This document shows, in pieces, positions 16,817 through 26,092 of a DNA stretch of 64,000 nucleotides. Source of the DNA: Pelotomaculum sp. (GTDB lineage: Bacteria > Bacillota > Desulfotomaculia > Desulfotomaculales > Pelotomaculaceae); contig JAHDOA010000039.1 in assembly GCA_018435055.1 (NCBI GenBank), positions 1 through 64,000 on the forward strand, in the 5' to 3' direction. Every line of letters starts with the position of its first letter. Within the stretch, counting starts at the first letter, position 1. Under the pieces are notes generated by a model. That model was not told the DNA's origin, made no database searches, and saw only the letters and a program-made list of their open reading frames with translations. Position numbers and translations under genes: made by a program.

Positions 16817-18736
16817 TCATTCTTCGTCCAGCCAGATAAGTTCCCCCTTCACATATGGGTTGTCCCTCTGTGCTTGCGATGTGCGACGGTCCAATAGGGC
16901 TACGCACCGCACCGGGCGGCCTACTTGCTTGGTGCGCGCGGCGATTTGCTGCACAATGTACTGCATAGCCGTGGTGCCGCCGGTGATGTTGACGACCACT
17001 TGACCGCTATGCAGGATGACCGGCAACGCAACCGCCGCTAACGACTCAGCTTCGTTGAAGCCGCTGTGCGGGTCCTGCATGTGCCGGATTGTGCTTTTCC
17101 CCGACCAGGTGGCCTTTTGGGCGATCTCTTCATATGAACCCGCCGCGCTTGCAGAAGTTATAACAAAGAGTTGGTGCGGCTGGATGTGGTGTAAGGCTGA
17201 ATAAAGCAGTCCTTTGGACAAGCCCAGGGGACTTACCAGCAAGGTGCTACGGCCATTCTCTTCAAGCACCATCTTTTCCCGGACAGTTCCTGCCCGTTTT
17301 TCCGGGTGCGCTTTTGCCTGACTTACCGGCCCGGCGGGGGGAGCACCTTCCGGGTTATCCGGTATGGCAGGACCAAGTCTCCATTTTTCTCTGTCGCCCA
17401 GGGAGCCTTTTATTTCCCGCCAGCGCTCTTTGATTTCATTTATTTTCACCTGGTTTAACAGGGCAATGTCTTCTTTAAAACCGTGGTGGTGCAAGTCATT
17501 GCGCCTCTTGGCAATATCTTTCCAATGCCCTGTCAGCCAGCCCTGGCCTTCAGTTAAATGATTCCGTAGAGCCTTTTTACTGTTATCATCTATCCGCTTG
17601 ACCATTGCTCCCAACTGCTGCTCTATTTTTTTCCTGCCTTCCTCACCCTTATAGGAAAGCCACTGTTTGCCGTCAACTTGCTTCTTGCCCCCTGACTTTT
17701 CCTTATGGAACATAGCTGCCGACACGATCCATTCCCGAATGAGGCCAAGAGCATAGTTTATATAACCTTGCTCCAGGTAGGTGTCTATGATTGCAGTCTG
17801 CCGCATGAGTTCCGCTTCGTCCAGTGGCAGCGCGGTTTTACCTTGCCTCCAATTAGATAAGTGCAGGGTAAAGGGCTTGACAAACGAGTTGATCTTACCG
17901 AATAATTCATCCGGCAGGGGCATCTTGTCCCTTAGATGTTCAGGCGCCGGTTCTGCCAGCTTGTTCAGCAGTTCCGCCGCTTCAAGACCGAACTCCACCG
18001 GCAAGGCCTGGAGATAAGCGGCAGCCGCTGCGTCAAAGGATTCCCGTAGCGTTTTAAGCGTTGAATAGGGGCGGCAGGCAGGCCCGGTCAAGCCTTCCGG
18101 TCGATTTTCAAAAGGAACCAGTAGTTCGGTGATGTGGCCGGCCTGGCCGGTTTCAAGAAAGGTGCGGGTGGCGTAAAACCATTCGACCATGTCAAGGATA
18201 AGCGACAGGTCAACAATAGGTTTTTCATCTCCATCTGCTTCAAACATACCGTAATAAACTGCCTCGACCTGCACGTTGTGCAGCGCTTTTAGAAACATAG
18301 CTGCAGTAAAAAACAAGAAGGGGTAGGTACGGAACCCGTGAGTAAGGTCCAAGGTGAGGCGGCAGCCCGGCGGCACGGCGTTCAGGATCGAGTGCAATAT
18401 TTGCCACAACTCGTCCGTGGTTTTGCCATCGGGGATGGAAAGGGGACTTACTGTGATTTGTGTGCCTGTTCCAACCCTGGTCCCGCCGCCTATGTCGGCT
18501 ACGGTACTCGTATTAATGAGCTCCTTCACCTGGCCAAACTGTTCCTCCAGCGTTTTGGTGCAGAGTACAATTACTTCCTGGGGCAGGCACTCCGGTTGCA
18601 ATAATTTTATCAGAGCCAGGGGTGACTGGTTTGCCCTAGCCGTCTTACCGTATAGAGAATAGACCGCATCTCTGGGACTAGGGCTCAAAGAAGTGATGAG
18701 GATGTGTTTTGTGGCATCATTATCTTCATATAGCAC
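16817..18736 (-). CDS. csx1: Csx1-type CARF-HEPN ribonuclease with extra C-terminal CARF-like domain
   Basis: GTG at 18736 is chosen because GAGGGGGG lies 9 nt upstream; this gives 639 residues. Residues 10-190 are a TM1812/Csx1-type CARF domain with LDLTHGFRTYPF (129-140). Residues about 230-430 are helical HEPN, with R-R-N-D-L-H-H-H-G at 411-419; Arg412 and His417 fit the R-x4-6-H ribonuclease motif. A Pro/Ala-rich linker (about 455-485) leads to a second Rossmann module (498-639) with a Pro-Leu-Gly-Leu-Ser loop and V-N-I-T-G-G-T-T-A-M-Q-Y (582-593), the CARF signature again. Ordinary Csx1 proteins are about 400-500 residues and lack this part. It is first in the III-D operon. Activity as a cOA-activated RNase is inferred. 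Confidence 0.82.
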   Translation of the reverse strand: MLYEDNDATKHILITSLSPSPRDAVYSLYGKTARANQSPLALIKLLQPECLPQEVIVLCTKTLEEQFGQVKELINTSTVADIGGGTRVGTGTQITVSPLSIPDGKTTDELWQILHSILNAVPPGCRLTLDLTHGFRTYPFLFFTAAMFLKALHNVQVEAVYYGMFEADGDEKPIVDLSLILDMVEWFYATRTFLETGQAGHITELLVPFENRPEGLTGPACRPYSTLKTLRESFDAAAAAYLQALPVEFGLEAAELLNKLAEPAPEHLRDKMPLPDELFGKINSFVKPFTLHLSNWRQGKTALPLDEAELMRQTAIIDTYLEQGYINYALGLIREWIVSAAMFHKEKSGGKKQVDGKQWLSYKGEEGRKKIEQQLGAMVKRIDDNSKKALRNHLTEGQGWLTGHWKDIAKRRNDLHHHGFKEDIALLNQVKINEIKERWREIKGSLGDREKWRLGPAIPDNPEGAPPAGPVSQAKAHPEKRAGTVREKMVLEENGRSTLLVSPLGLSKGLLYSALHHIQPHQLFVITSASAAGSYEEIAQKATWSGKSTIRHMQDPHSGFNEAESLAAVALPVILHSGQVVVNITGGTTAMQYIVQQIAARTKQVGRPVRCVALLDRRTSQAQRDNPYVKGELIWLDEE

Positions 18737-18993
18737 TAAATAACGCCCCCCTCGCAATTTTGAAATAACACGTTTTTTAGTTCTCTGCCATTCTTTAAAA
18801 AAGGAAATTACCTTCAACTTGTGGTGAAAGATTCTGAAACAGCAGCTAGGAGTAACGGAAGATGAGTGTTAGAATATGATGTAGCGTTACTCTGAAGGTA
18901 TTGTAAATAATGCAAGCCTTTGTTAGTTCAATTCCATATTTTTATTAACTTGATAACTTCTATTACAGGGAAGATAGAGGGGAAATGCGAATT
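18737..18993 (-). promoter_or_regulatory. Intergenic region before the III-D operon, with perfect inverted repeat
   Basis: No gene is seen between the csx1 start and the cas3 stop. A perfect 8-bp inverted repeat, GAGTAACG (18851-18858) and CGTTACTC (18886-18893), is separated by 27 bp, and AT-rich tracts lie on its cas3 side. This is the natural place for a promoter or operator allowing the III-D block to be expressed apart from cas3. No promoter could be fixed with confidence. Confidence 0.35.
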
Positions 18994-21342
18994 TTATAAT
19001 ATTGCAACGATTCCCTCAACTAATAAGCCGCAATCGCTTGAATAATATCCATCACGCAGCAGCCAATGCCCTAAATATTCATTGGCGATTTGCTGTGGTT
19101 GGAAACGAGGATGGGCATAAACACTTACAGACACCATGGCTATACGACCGGCAAGTTTTCTCCAGGCTTCCCTGCGTTTCCACCGGTCAGCAATACTATT
19201 AGCATTGGCCATTTCTTCCTGTAGCGAAGGGTCTTCCTCAATTACTAAAAAAGTATGTTGTCTATGCTCTTTTCCGCGTAACAACTCGTGTACTGGCAGG
19301 TCGTCCTGCCAGCGGGCAAACCTTTTTAGATGAACTTTGCCGGTATCCTTTTTGTCAAGCAGTTGGTTAAAATAGCGGTTGGATAAATCCAACACGTTTT
19401 CTTCCGGCATTTCCGGTATATCTTTTATTAATTCCCTGGTTACCTGCAGATGGACAGGATCATAAATCATCTCGGAATACCGGTTTCCTTCTTCGTCTGT
19501 CAAGTCGATTATTTCGACCTGACAGCGTTCTTTTTTCCCTTCACGGTTACATCTTCCGGCAATCTGAATCAGGTTATCCAGCGGTGCAAAGTCACGGATA
19601 ACCAGATCCATGTCGATATTGACCCCGGCTTCTATACACTGCGTCGAAACAACAATACCTGGTTGGCCTTCTTTGATTTTTTCTATCGTTTTTAAACGGT
19701 CAAGTGGCGTAACATCAGCACTGATAAAATAGACCGGAAGATCGTGCTCCGCCTTAATCAAATCAACCAATACATCTCTTACTATCCTGGCGGATTTTCT
19801 TGTGTTGAGGGTAATTAGGACACGTCTCTTTTCTTTGAGCCATACGGGTAGTCTTTTTTCCAGCTCTTCGCTGAAACTTTCAATACTTAGTTCATCTTTG
19901 AGTCTGAAAAGCAACTTATACCTCTTGAATTGGGAAAAATACTTTTCGTAAGCGGGCAGGAGCGGAATTGCGTTTTTCACAAATGGCGGCAGTGTTGCCG
20001 ACATTAATAAAATCTTGCTGTTGCCAGTTGCGGCAAGGCTATTAAGGATGCTTTCCAGGGGTTGCCACAACTTACAGGGCAGAGATTGCACCTCGTCCAT
20101 AACTATTAGGGCGTCACACAAGTTATGAAAACGCATCTGGTATTTGGCCCTCGGGTCCATCAGGCTCATCAAAAACTGGTCGTAAGTGGTGATTATTAAC
20201 TCACTGCGCCAGGTATCCACAAAAAACGGTTCATCATCTTTTTCTACCCATGCGGCATAATGACGGTCTGCAAGGGAGTGACTGGTTAATAACCAGGCGC
20301 CGTCAGCTTCATAACCACCGGTTTGCAGAAGCTTCATATAATCTTTTATGGTTTGATCAATAATTGACAGAAAAGGTAATACAACTATTATTCTCGGAGG
20401 CGCTTCCGGCAAAGAGGCAATAATTTCTCTCAGACTGAAAGCCCAGGTGGCCGCCAGGAGGGTTTTGCCGCTCCCGGTGGGTGCGGTCAGGCTGTAAACC
20501 CTGTCGGTCTTGTTTTGTTCAATAACTCTTAACACGTCGTCCCTGACCTGTAGCCTTAAGCGGTTTGTTTTTGTATCAGGCGGCTCCCCGATATACCTGT
20601 CGATCCACTGTACTTGCCAGTGCCGCGTTTCTCTCTTTAAATAGTGCGCAGGCTCGGAAACTGCCAGGAATGCTTTGTCGGCTTCAAGAAATATGGAAAA
20701 AACAAGTTGTGCTCTCAGTCTAAAATCAACTGCTTCCCTTTCCGGTAAAGATAATAGTGTAAAGATAATAGTGTTGGTTAGAAACCTCTTCAGCTTTGTG
20801 AGGAGTTTTGTAAAATCATCATTTGCAGTTAACTGTCTAAGTATTTGCAGATCGATTCCAGTTTCTGCAGTGATACCGGGATGGTTGACCATGTTTAGCT
20901 GCTTTTTGATTAGTCTGGCTTTTGCGCCGCCGGCAAAATTATCGATATCCCATTCCGGGCAGCTAACACCGTCAAACTGTCTTTCTGGTACTGTTGGCAG
21001 CCTTCCGTGATGGCCCTTTGCAGCCGCGGCCAGGATAAAAGTCTCTAGTTCCTCCCAGTTTTCGTCAATAGCTTTGGCAACGGTAAAGATCAGCGACAAG
21101 GTAGTGTGGGATTTTTCATCTCTGGCACCCCTGTAGTCAGCAGGGTTTATTATATATTCCTGAAAAGCAGTTGTGCCTTTGCCTAGATCGTGCAGTAAAA
21201 CAAGCTTTTGTAGTGTATTGACAATTGACGGCGTAATTGTCTCCGGTGAATGCCAGTTCCCAATGCCATAGATCGCCTTGTTGATCTGTTCGATATGCTC
21301 ACTCAAGAAAAGATGCGGGTGTGAATTAATCCTTTTGGTCAT
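18994..21342 (-). CDS. cas3: CRISPR-associated helicase-nuclease Cas3 (type I-B)
   Basis: A 782-residue Cas3 with an N-terminal HD nuclease fused to an SF2 helicase. HD landmarks are L-L-H-D-L-G-K-G (His51-Asp52) and K-G-H-H-G (His111-His112). Helicase landmarks are A-P-T-G-S-G-K-T (287-294), M-D-E-V-Q (415-419), S-A-T-L-P, and a late Q-I-A-G-R-C-N-R-E-G. Cas3 is recruited by a target-bound Cascade and degrades the non-target strand. The start overlaps the end of cas5 by 4 nt (ATGA). It is the last gene of the I-B interference block; the III-D operon follows on the same strand. All catalytic motifs look intact. Confidence 0.95.
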   Translation of the reverse strand: MTKRINSHPHLFLSEHIEQINKAIYGIGNWHSPETITPSIVNTLQKLVLLHDLGKGTTAFQEYIINPADYRGARDEKSHTTLSLIFTVAKAIDENWEELETFILAAAAKGHHGRLPTVPERQFDGVSCPEWDIDNFAGGAKARLIKKQLNMVNHPGITAETGIDLQILRQLTANDDFTKLLTKLKRFLTNTIIFTLLSLPEREAVDFRLRAQLVFSIFLEADKAFLAVSEPAHYLKRETRHWQVQWIDRYIGEPPDTKTNRLRLQVRDDVLRVIEQNKTDRVYSLTAPTGSGKTLLAATWAFSLREIIASLPEAPPRIIVVLPFLSIIDQTIKDYMKLLQTGGYEADGAWLLTSHSLADRHYAAWVEKDDEPFFVDTWRSELIITTYDQFLMSLMDPRAKYQMRFHNLCDALIVMDEVQSLPCKLWQPLESILNSLAATGNSKILLMSATLPPFVKNAIPLLPAYEKYFSQFKRYKLLFRLKDELSIESFSEELEKRLPVWLKEKRRVLITLNTRKSARIVRDVLVDLIKAEHDLPVYFISADVTPLDRLKTIEKIKEGQPGIVVSTQCIEAGVNIDMDLVIRDFAPLDNLIQIAGRCNREGKKERCQVEIIDLTDEEGNRYSEMIYDPVHLQVTRELIKDIPEMPEENVLDLSNRYFNQLLDKKDTGKVHLKRFARWQDDLPVHELLRGKEHRQHTFLVIEEDPSLQEEMANANSIADRWKRREAWRKLAGRIAMVSVSVYAHPRFQPQQIANEYLGHWLLRDGYYSSDCGLLVEGIVAIL

Positions 21343-22067
21343 AGAAGCATCAAAACCCTTTCCTTACCCAGGTATGCTTCGGTTGTTTTTAAAGGTATTG
21401 GCCGGGCGTCTTTTTCCGCGAAGTAATTGGCGTGTTTAAATACTCTTTTGGGTGTTACTGTTCTGGGCATGCGCAGGAGATTGATGGCGAGTTTTTCAAT
21501 GTAGCACTTTTTAATATCGAGCTGAACATAATCCTGCCTGACTGCTGTTTCAACCGGGTAGGTTCCCTCCGGTAATTTTCTGGCTGCGATGGAATCAATA
21601 AATTCAATATCGGCCATCATTTCCGACAAACCCAGGCTCGGCTGGAAATACCACTTCCGCATTTTAAGGCGATTTTCCAGTTCGGTATGATATGGTTCAG
21701 GCAAGCCGGCCCATACTTCGTAAGATGGATTGAATAACCACTCCTGGGTAATCAATGTTGCTTTTTCCGGCTTGGTATTTTTTTCTTGTTTTTGAGACCT
21801 TTTAACAGCGCAGGAAAGCAATTCAGGGGGATCTTTCCTCAGCTTGGCCTTATGCCAGTGAGTAACAGGGATTTTGCCGGATAAAGCAACATGCATCGGT
21901 TTAAGCAATTCCTGGGGCTGATCTTTGGGAAGACCAAGCACGGCTCCCATGAGCCCGATAATCACTGTCCTCGGTGGTATAGGGTAGCTTAAGGCGCTCG
22001 CTCCTGCATCTGCCCGGAGAAAATGGCCGAAACGCCCATGTAAGCGAAAATTTATTAGTTTTATCAT
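21339..22067 (-). CDS. cas5: Cascade subunit Cas5 (type I-B)
   Basis: A 242-residue Cas5. It opens with K-L-I-N-F-R-L-H-G-R-F-G-H-F and then S-Y-P-I-P-P-R-T-V-I-I-G-L-M-G-A-V-L-G (about 27-45), the typical Cas5 Gly-rich signature. It caps the crRNA 5' handle in the I-B Cascade. The gene sits between csh2 (6 nt upstream) and cas3 (4-nt overlap) in the standard cas8-cas7-cas5-cas3 order. No catalytic His triad suggesting Cas6-type activity is evident, and a separate Cas6 is present in this locus. Confidence 0.92.
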   Translation of the reverse strand: MIKLINFRLHGRFGHFLRADAGASALSYPIPPRTVIIGLMGAVLGLPKDQPQELLKPMHVALSGKIPVTHWHKAKLRKDPPELLSCAVKRSQKQEKNTKPEKATLITQEWLFNPSYEVWAGLPEPYHTELENRLKMRKWYFQPSLGLSEMMADIEFIDSIAARKLPEGTYPVETAVRQDYVQLDIKKCYIEKLAINLLRMPRTVTPKRVFKHANYFAEKDARPIPLKTTEAYLGKERVLMLL

Positions 22068-22073
22068 AGAATA

Positions 22074-23060
22074 TCAGCAACCTTCAGGTAAACATTCGAT
22101 ATCCAGCGCTTCCCATTCGGCCGGTAACTTGGATACAATTTGAATATCCTTGGAAACAGCGCAACGGACTGTTTGAATGCGCTTTGCCTGATCAGAAATC
22201 CTGGCTAGCAGCTTATCAATATCCACATTGAAATCCGCCGGTGAGGACCATGCCTGTTCCTCTTTATCACCAGTGGCAACTAATTTCACATAGTCATGCA
22301 GCCTGCCGAACTGAAACTCTTCGCCAGGGTTATATTCTATGCTGATTAATAAGTGAGGTATCTGTCCTACTTTTGTTCTCGTATTAGCTGCTGACCGGAC
22401 ACCGTGCCAGAGGGATTTTAAAAACAGCTCATAATCAGCGTCAGTCATTTTGGATATCCGGGCCGAGTGCTCGTTCGCCACCCCTGAAAATCCGATCAAA
22501 GCGTAGCGAAGGCCGAAATAAGTGGTAAAAGTCCCTTGTCCTTTGGATTGATCACTGGCAAACACTGAAGTTCCGTGAATATCTACACTTTCAGCCCGAT
22601 GGAGTACTTCACCCATGTTGATCTGAACGGGACCCGTCATTGTCTTGGGTTCCGTTTTGGGCTCCCAGTCCACTTCTTTCCCGTCTTTATTTTTAATTTT
22701 TCCTGTTTTAAAAGCAAAAGAACTGCCGAAAAGCCGGGCATCGATAAAAGCATCCAGGAGAATATCAACCAACTCTTTGCCTTCGGCCTTTTCTTTGTCG
22801 ATAGCATTCAGGTAATGAATCACCCGGCCGGTCAGGTTGGTTGTTCTGCCCTCAATGTTGTCAACCAGTATATCTTGTCCTCTAAATTTTAAAAAGTCTC
22901 TGGCAAAACGCTTTAAACGCACATCGGTAACATAATTTGTTCCGTCCGGCAGCACTCTTGGGCGGTTTTCGTCGGGATCACCATTGGGATTGCCCATTTT
23001 AATATCATACAGAAATAGAAATTCTCTTCTCCCGGATAATGTTTTCACTGCGCTTTCCAT
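22074..23060 (-). CDS. cas7: Cascade backbone Cas7 (Csh2, type I-B)
   Basis: A 328-residue Csh2. Diagnostic features are F-L-F-L-Y-D-I-K-M-G-N-P-N-G-D-P-D (about 14-30), R-L-K-R-F-A-R-D-F-L, and G-T-S-V-F-A-S-D-Q in the middle; N-P-N-G-D-P is typical of DevR/Csh2 Cas7 proteins. Multiple copies coat the crRNA spacer. The ATG overlaps the cas8b stop (TAATG), so the two are translationally coupled. Csh2 together with Csh1 places the interference module in subtype I-B. Confidence 0.95.
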   Translation of the reverse strand: MESAVKTLSGRREFLFLYDIKMGNPNGDPDENRPRVLPDGTNYVTDVRLKRFARDFLKFRGQDILVDNIEGRTTNLTGRVIHYLNAIDKEKAEGKELVDILLDAFIDARLFGSSFAFKTGKIKNKDGKEVDWEPKTEPKTMTGPVQINMGEVLHRAESVDIHGTSVFASDQSKGQGTFTTYFGLRYALIGFSGVANEHSARISKMTDADYELFLKSLWHGVRSAANTRTKVGQIPHLLISIEYNPGEEFQFGRLHDYVKLVATGDKEEQAWSSPADFNVDIDKLLARISDQAKRIQTVRCAVSKDIQIVSKLPAEWEALDIECLPEGC

Positions 23061-25099
23061 TAATTCTCACTCCCTTTTTTTTCTTTTGCAGGCAGTATGT
23101 CTGCCGTCATTGATTGACCCAATAAAAGATAATAGTTTGTTTGGACATCACTTAGTTTGATGTTGTCGCCCAATATTAGACCTACCCTACCTATTTCAGC
23201 AACAAGTCTTCTAACCTCTTGATTCTTTTCAGTATCATAAGCGAGTAGTTTTTCCCTGACTTTAATGTACAGTTCCGGCAGATCTTTGCCTTGCAAGGTA
23301 AGGCGCTTTAACCAACTTAGAGCATTTGCGCTTATATTAACTCCTCTTGCCGCCTGCACCTGCAGTAATTTCCCATAAAGCACGCCGAGCATAAAGGCAA
23401 AGGCCTTAGCCAGTGTATCTATTCCGCTAGCCGGGCCAAAATATTTCTTCAACTCATCCATGTCAGGTTCAAAATATTCTTTTTCCATTTCCATAACCCC
23501 CACTTTTTTAAAATAGTGCAGCCACCAGTTCAGATATCTGATCCAGCCTGCCGCCGTAAGGAAAGGTCCTTTTTTGCTTAAACCTTCATACAAAAGCCCT
23601 TTATGACCATCCTTTTGTTCTATTGCGTTGAGCCAGTACCAGCGTGCTGTTGCCAGGACTTCTTCCCAAAAGCGTTCTAAAGGGATTTTGTTTTGAAGGT
23701 ACACACAGGCGGCAATTTGACGTTTTACCTGGAAGAGCTGCCTGCTCTTGTTTGCGCCTTCAGCCTTTTTACCGCCGGGCCGGTGAAAAAGTGAACGCAG
23801 AGCTTTTAGGGAAAGATCCGGGGCAAAGTTCACCGGTTTCTGTTGTAACTTCACTCTTGGAAACAAAGGGTGCTTCCAGTCCAGCGATTTGCCGTTCATC
23901 CCGGACAATTCTTTTAGCCTGCTGGGTATTACGTTGGTGATCATGCCTGTGACGTTGCCAATTTCCTGTCCAACATCTGCCCAGATTATGATTAGATTTA
24001 AAATTGTTTCCTTGTCTTTCAACAATTCGAGCAGGTTGTCTTCGTCAAACTCAACATCTGTAGGTATATTTTCAATGTAACCCTTTGCTTCCATTATTAC
24101 TTCAAGGCGCGATTCTGCCGGCAAACCGGGTATAAAACAAGGGATGATAAGGGCATTATCACCCGCGATTCTTGCGCCGAAGGGCTGACGGTCCTTTTTA
24201 GGCCCATCTTTTTTTAAAACATGGAATTTATATATATAGAGAAGATCCGCGCAAGATCCGCATAAGGCATACTTTTTCCAGGCTTGGAAAGTGTCAATGC
24301 CTGGAAAAGCGCCGGCTCTGTCCACGTTATTAAGATTAATACCGGCTCCCTTAAGGGCATTGGGGAATATGGCAACCTCAAAGGCATTGCACAAGCAACA
24401 GCTTCCATTTTTCTTTGCAGGCGCCTGTAACGTTGCATATCGCTCACCGGCTAATTTTTCAGTTAGCAGATAATCAACGTACATGGCATTTTCTCCCGGC
24501 AATCGACCTTTGCTATCTCTTACTGTTAAAAACACCGTGCCGCTTTGCGGGCCAATTTTGTCGACTGCGCAGGCCAGCATATTTGCATAACCGCTTTCCT
24601 GCCAGTTTATTATGTCGCCACCGACTGTTTTGAGGTTGGCACAGTTAAGGATAGCAATGATTTCTTGAAAATAGGGGGACCAGGGCTTGTCCTCCCGGGC
24701 TATCTCGGAAAAATATTTCATTGTTGTAACAAGTATTTTTTCAGATGGTCCGCCTCCTTTATTGCGATCATATGACCTTTTAATAACGGGACCGACCTGG
24801 GGGCTTTGCGGGCCGGTCGGCCGCATAAAAGGCAGTTTGTTAGGGGTGCATCCATTAGTGGCATTGTCGGTATCGTTTAAAATGTCTTGTACTGTCAATT
24901 GCACTAAGCCGTCTCCGCATTTTTCCAAAATATAAACTGTGGTAATCTTGCCGCTGTCCTCTACTAAATAGGGAAATAACTTGCCGGGGGAATTTTTACG
25001 AAGCTCTTGATACCATTTTTCGTTTTCAGGCGGCGGGGCTTTACCTATTATTTTTTCCGCCAGGTAGTCTAGGGCCATTGTACGCATCGCCTCAATCAA
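23060..25099 (-). CDS. cas8b: Cascade large subunit Cas8b (Csh1/TM1802 family)
   Basis: A 679-residue TM1802/Csh1-type large subunit. It has a central zinc-ribbon-like pair of cysteine motifs (C-C-L-C and, about 40 residues on, C-G-S-C), as in other Cas8b proteins. Cas8b recognises the PAM and recruits Cas3. Start TTG at 25099 with AAAGGATG upstream. It is the first gene of the I-B block csh1-csh2-cas5-cas3. Subtype assignment depends on this gene and csh2; sequence identity in this family is low, so the call rests on length, Cys motifs and gene order as well. Confidence 0.9.
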   Translation of the reverse strand: MIEAMRTMALDYLAEKIIGKAPPPENEKWYQELRKNSPGKLFPYLVEDSGKITTVYILEKCGDGLVQLTVQDILNDTDNATNGCTPNKLPFMRPTGPQSPQVGPVIKRSYDRNKGGGPSEKILVTTMKYFSEIAREDKPWSPYFQEIIAILNCANLKTVGGDIINWQESGYANMLACAVDKIGPQSGTVFLTVRDSKGRLPGENAMYVDYLLTEKLAGERYATLQAPAKKNGSCCLCNAFEVAIFPNALKGAGINLNNVDRAGAFPGIDTFQAWKKYALCGSCADLLYIYKFHVLKKDGPKKDRQPFGARIAGDNALIIPCFIPGLPAESRLEVIMEAKGYIENIPTDVEFDEDNLLELLKDKETILNLIIIWADVGQEIGNVTGMITNVIPSRLKELSGMNGKSLDWKHPLFPRVKLQQKPVNFAPDLSLKALRSLFHRPGGKKAEGANKSRQLFQVKRQIAACVYLQNKIPLERFWEEVLATARWYWLNAIEQKDGHKGLLYEGLSKKGPFLTAAGWIRYLNWWLHYFKKVGVMEMEKEYFEPDMDELKKYFGPASGIDTLAKAFAFMLGVLYGKLLQVQAARGVNISANALSWLKRLTLQGKDLPELYIKVREKLLAYDTEKNQEVRRLVAEIGRVGLILGDNIKLSDVQTNYYLLLGQSMTADILPAKEKKGSEN

Positions 25100-25255
25100 T
25101 CTATCACATCCTTTCTGTATATTATCTGAAGGTCGAAAAAGAATATTTTATAAATTCACATATTTACAAAAGGGCTTGAAACAGTTATTTTGCCGTAGAA
25201 GAGTATTTTAGACTACCTATAAGGGATTACACTACCATAGAAAGGAGTTGCTTAT

Positions 25256-25504
25256 GTGTTTGCCGGTAAAGAAAACTTGGCGACACGGCAAAAACACTGG
25301 AAAAACTTTAATTCCTGGGAAACAATATTTCAAGAAACTGAGCTGAAAACGGATTTGAATGATTTATTAAAGTGGTATGCCGTGGCTTGGAAAATAGCTA
25401 AATCAAAAAACCCTGACTGGGTTAGACCACAGATAGATCAAGAAAAGCTTTGGCGCTTACAGAGAATACGAAATGCATTTGCCGAATTAGGAGAACTCAA
25501 ATGA
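25256..25504 (+). CDS. Small helical protein, partner of a nucleotidyltransferase
   Basis: An 82-residue, Trp- and Lys-rich, mostly helical protein that I do not recognise. GTG at 25256 is chosen: AAAGGAG ends 8 nt before it, and its frame ends in ATGA overlapping the next gene. An ATG two bases earlier opens a different, short frame. The overlap with the nucleotidyltransferase at 25501 suggests a two-gene unit such as a toxin-antitoxin or abortive-infection pair. It reads opposite to the cas genes on both sides. Function unknown. Confidence 0.65.
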   Translation: MFAGKENLATRQKHWKNFNSWETIFQETELKTDLNDLLKWYAVAWKIAKSKNPDWVRPQIDQEKLWRLQRIRNAFAELGELK

Positions 25505-26040
25505 ATGTGCTTGACCGCAGTCTTAAAGCAATAACGGCTTTTTTAAAAAAAGAACATGTTCCCTACATGGTTATTGGCGGCATGTCTAATATGGTCTGGG
25601 GTAGGGCCAGGCTAACCCGTGACATTGATATTACAATTTACTGTAAAGAATTAGACATTTTAGATTTGATAAAAAAACTGATTGATAGATTTAAAGTCTT
25701 GCCCGAAGAGCCATATTCTTTTATACAACAGACCAGAGTTTTACCTTTGATGAGTAATGAAGGAGTGCGAATCGATCTGGTTTTTGGACAACTGGCATAC
25801 GAAGAGTTGGCTATAAAACGGGCGAAAACAGTAAAGTATGGTAATTATTCAGTAAAAGTTTGCACAGCCGAAGACCTTATTGTCCATAAGATTACTTCTG
25901 AACGTCCTATCGACAAGGAAGATGTTAGGTGGATAATCAAGCGGCAAAATGAAAACCTGGATAGGGGATATCTTGATGCGATTGTCAAAGAACTAAGCTA
26001 TTTACTTGAGAGAGGCAAGAGATTTGGGAATTTTATTTAG
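25501..26040 (+). CDS. Nucleotidyltransferase-fold protein (AbiEii/DUF6036-like)
   Basis: A 179-residue protein with the minimal nucleotidyltransferase signature: I-G-G-M-S-N-M-V-W-G (25-34) followed by T-R-D-I-D-I (Asp41 and Asp43) and a later acidic strand R-I-D-L-V-F. This pattern occurs in AbiEii/MNT-like toxins and antitoxins. The ATG at 25501 overlaps the preceding stop (ATGA). The pair stands between cas8b and cas6, breaking the usual I-B order and facing the other way, so it looks acquired. It may be a defence or stabilisation module; whether it modifies tRNA, protein or nothing is not visible. Confidence 0.75.
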   Translation: MNVLDRSLKAITAFLKKEHVPYMVIGGMSNMVWGRARLTRDIDITIYCKELDILDLIKKLIDRFKVLPEEPYSFIQQTRVLPLMSNEGVRIDLVFGQLAYEELAIKRAKTVKYGNYSVKVCTAEDLIVHKITSERPIDKEDVRWIIKRQNENLDRGYLDAIVKELSYLLERGKRFGNFI

Positions 26041-26063
26041 ATTGCTTTACTAAATGATTAAAG

Positions 26064-26092
26064 TGCAAGGTTTAACTGTGTTTTACCTTGCA
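26064..26092. terminator. Bidirectional terminator between nucleotidyltransferase and cas6
   Basis: Perfect 8-bp stem TGCAAGGT (26064-26071) with ACCTTGCA (26085-26092), situated in the convergent gap; T-rich sequence lies in the loop and nearby. Likely serves both strands. Confidence 0.5.
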
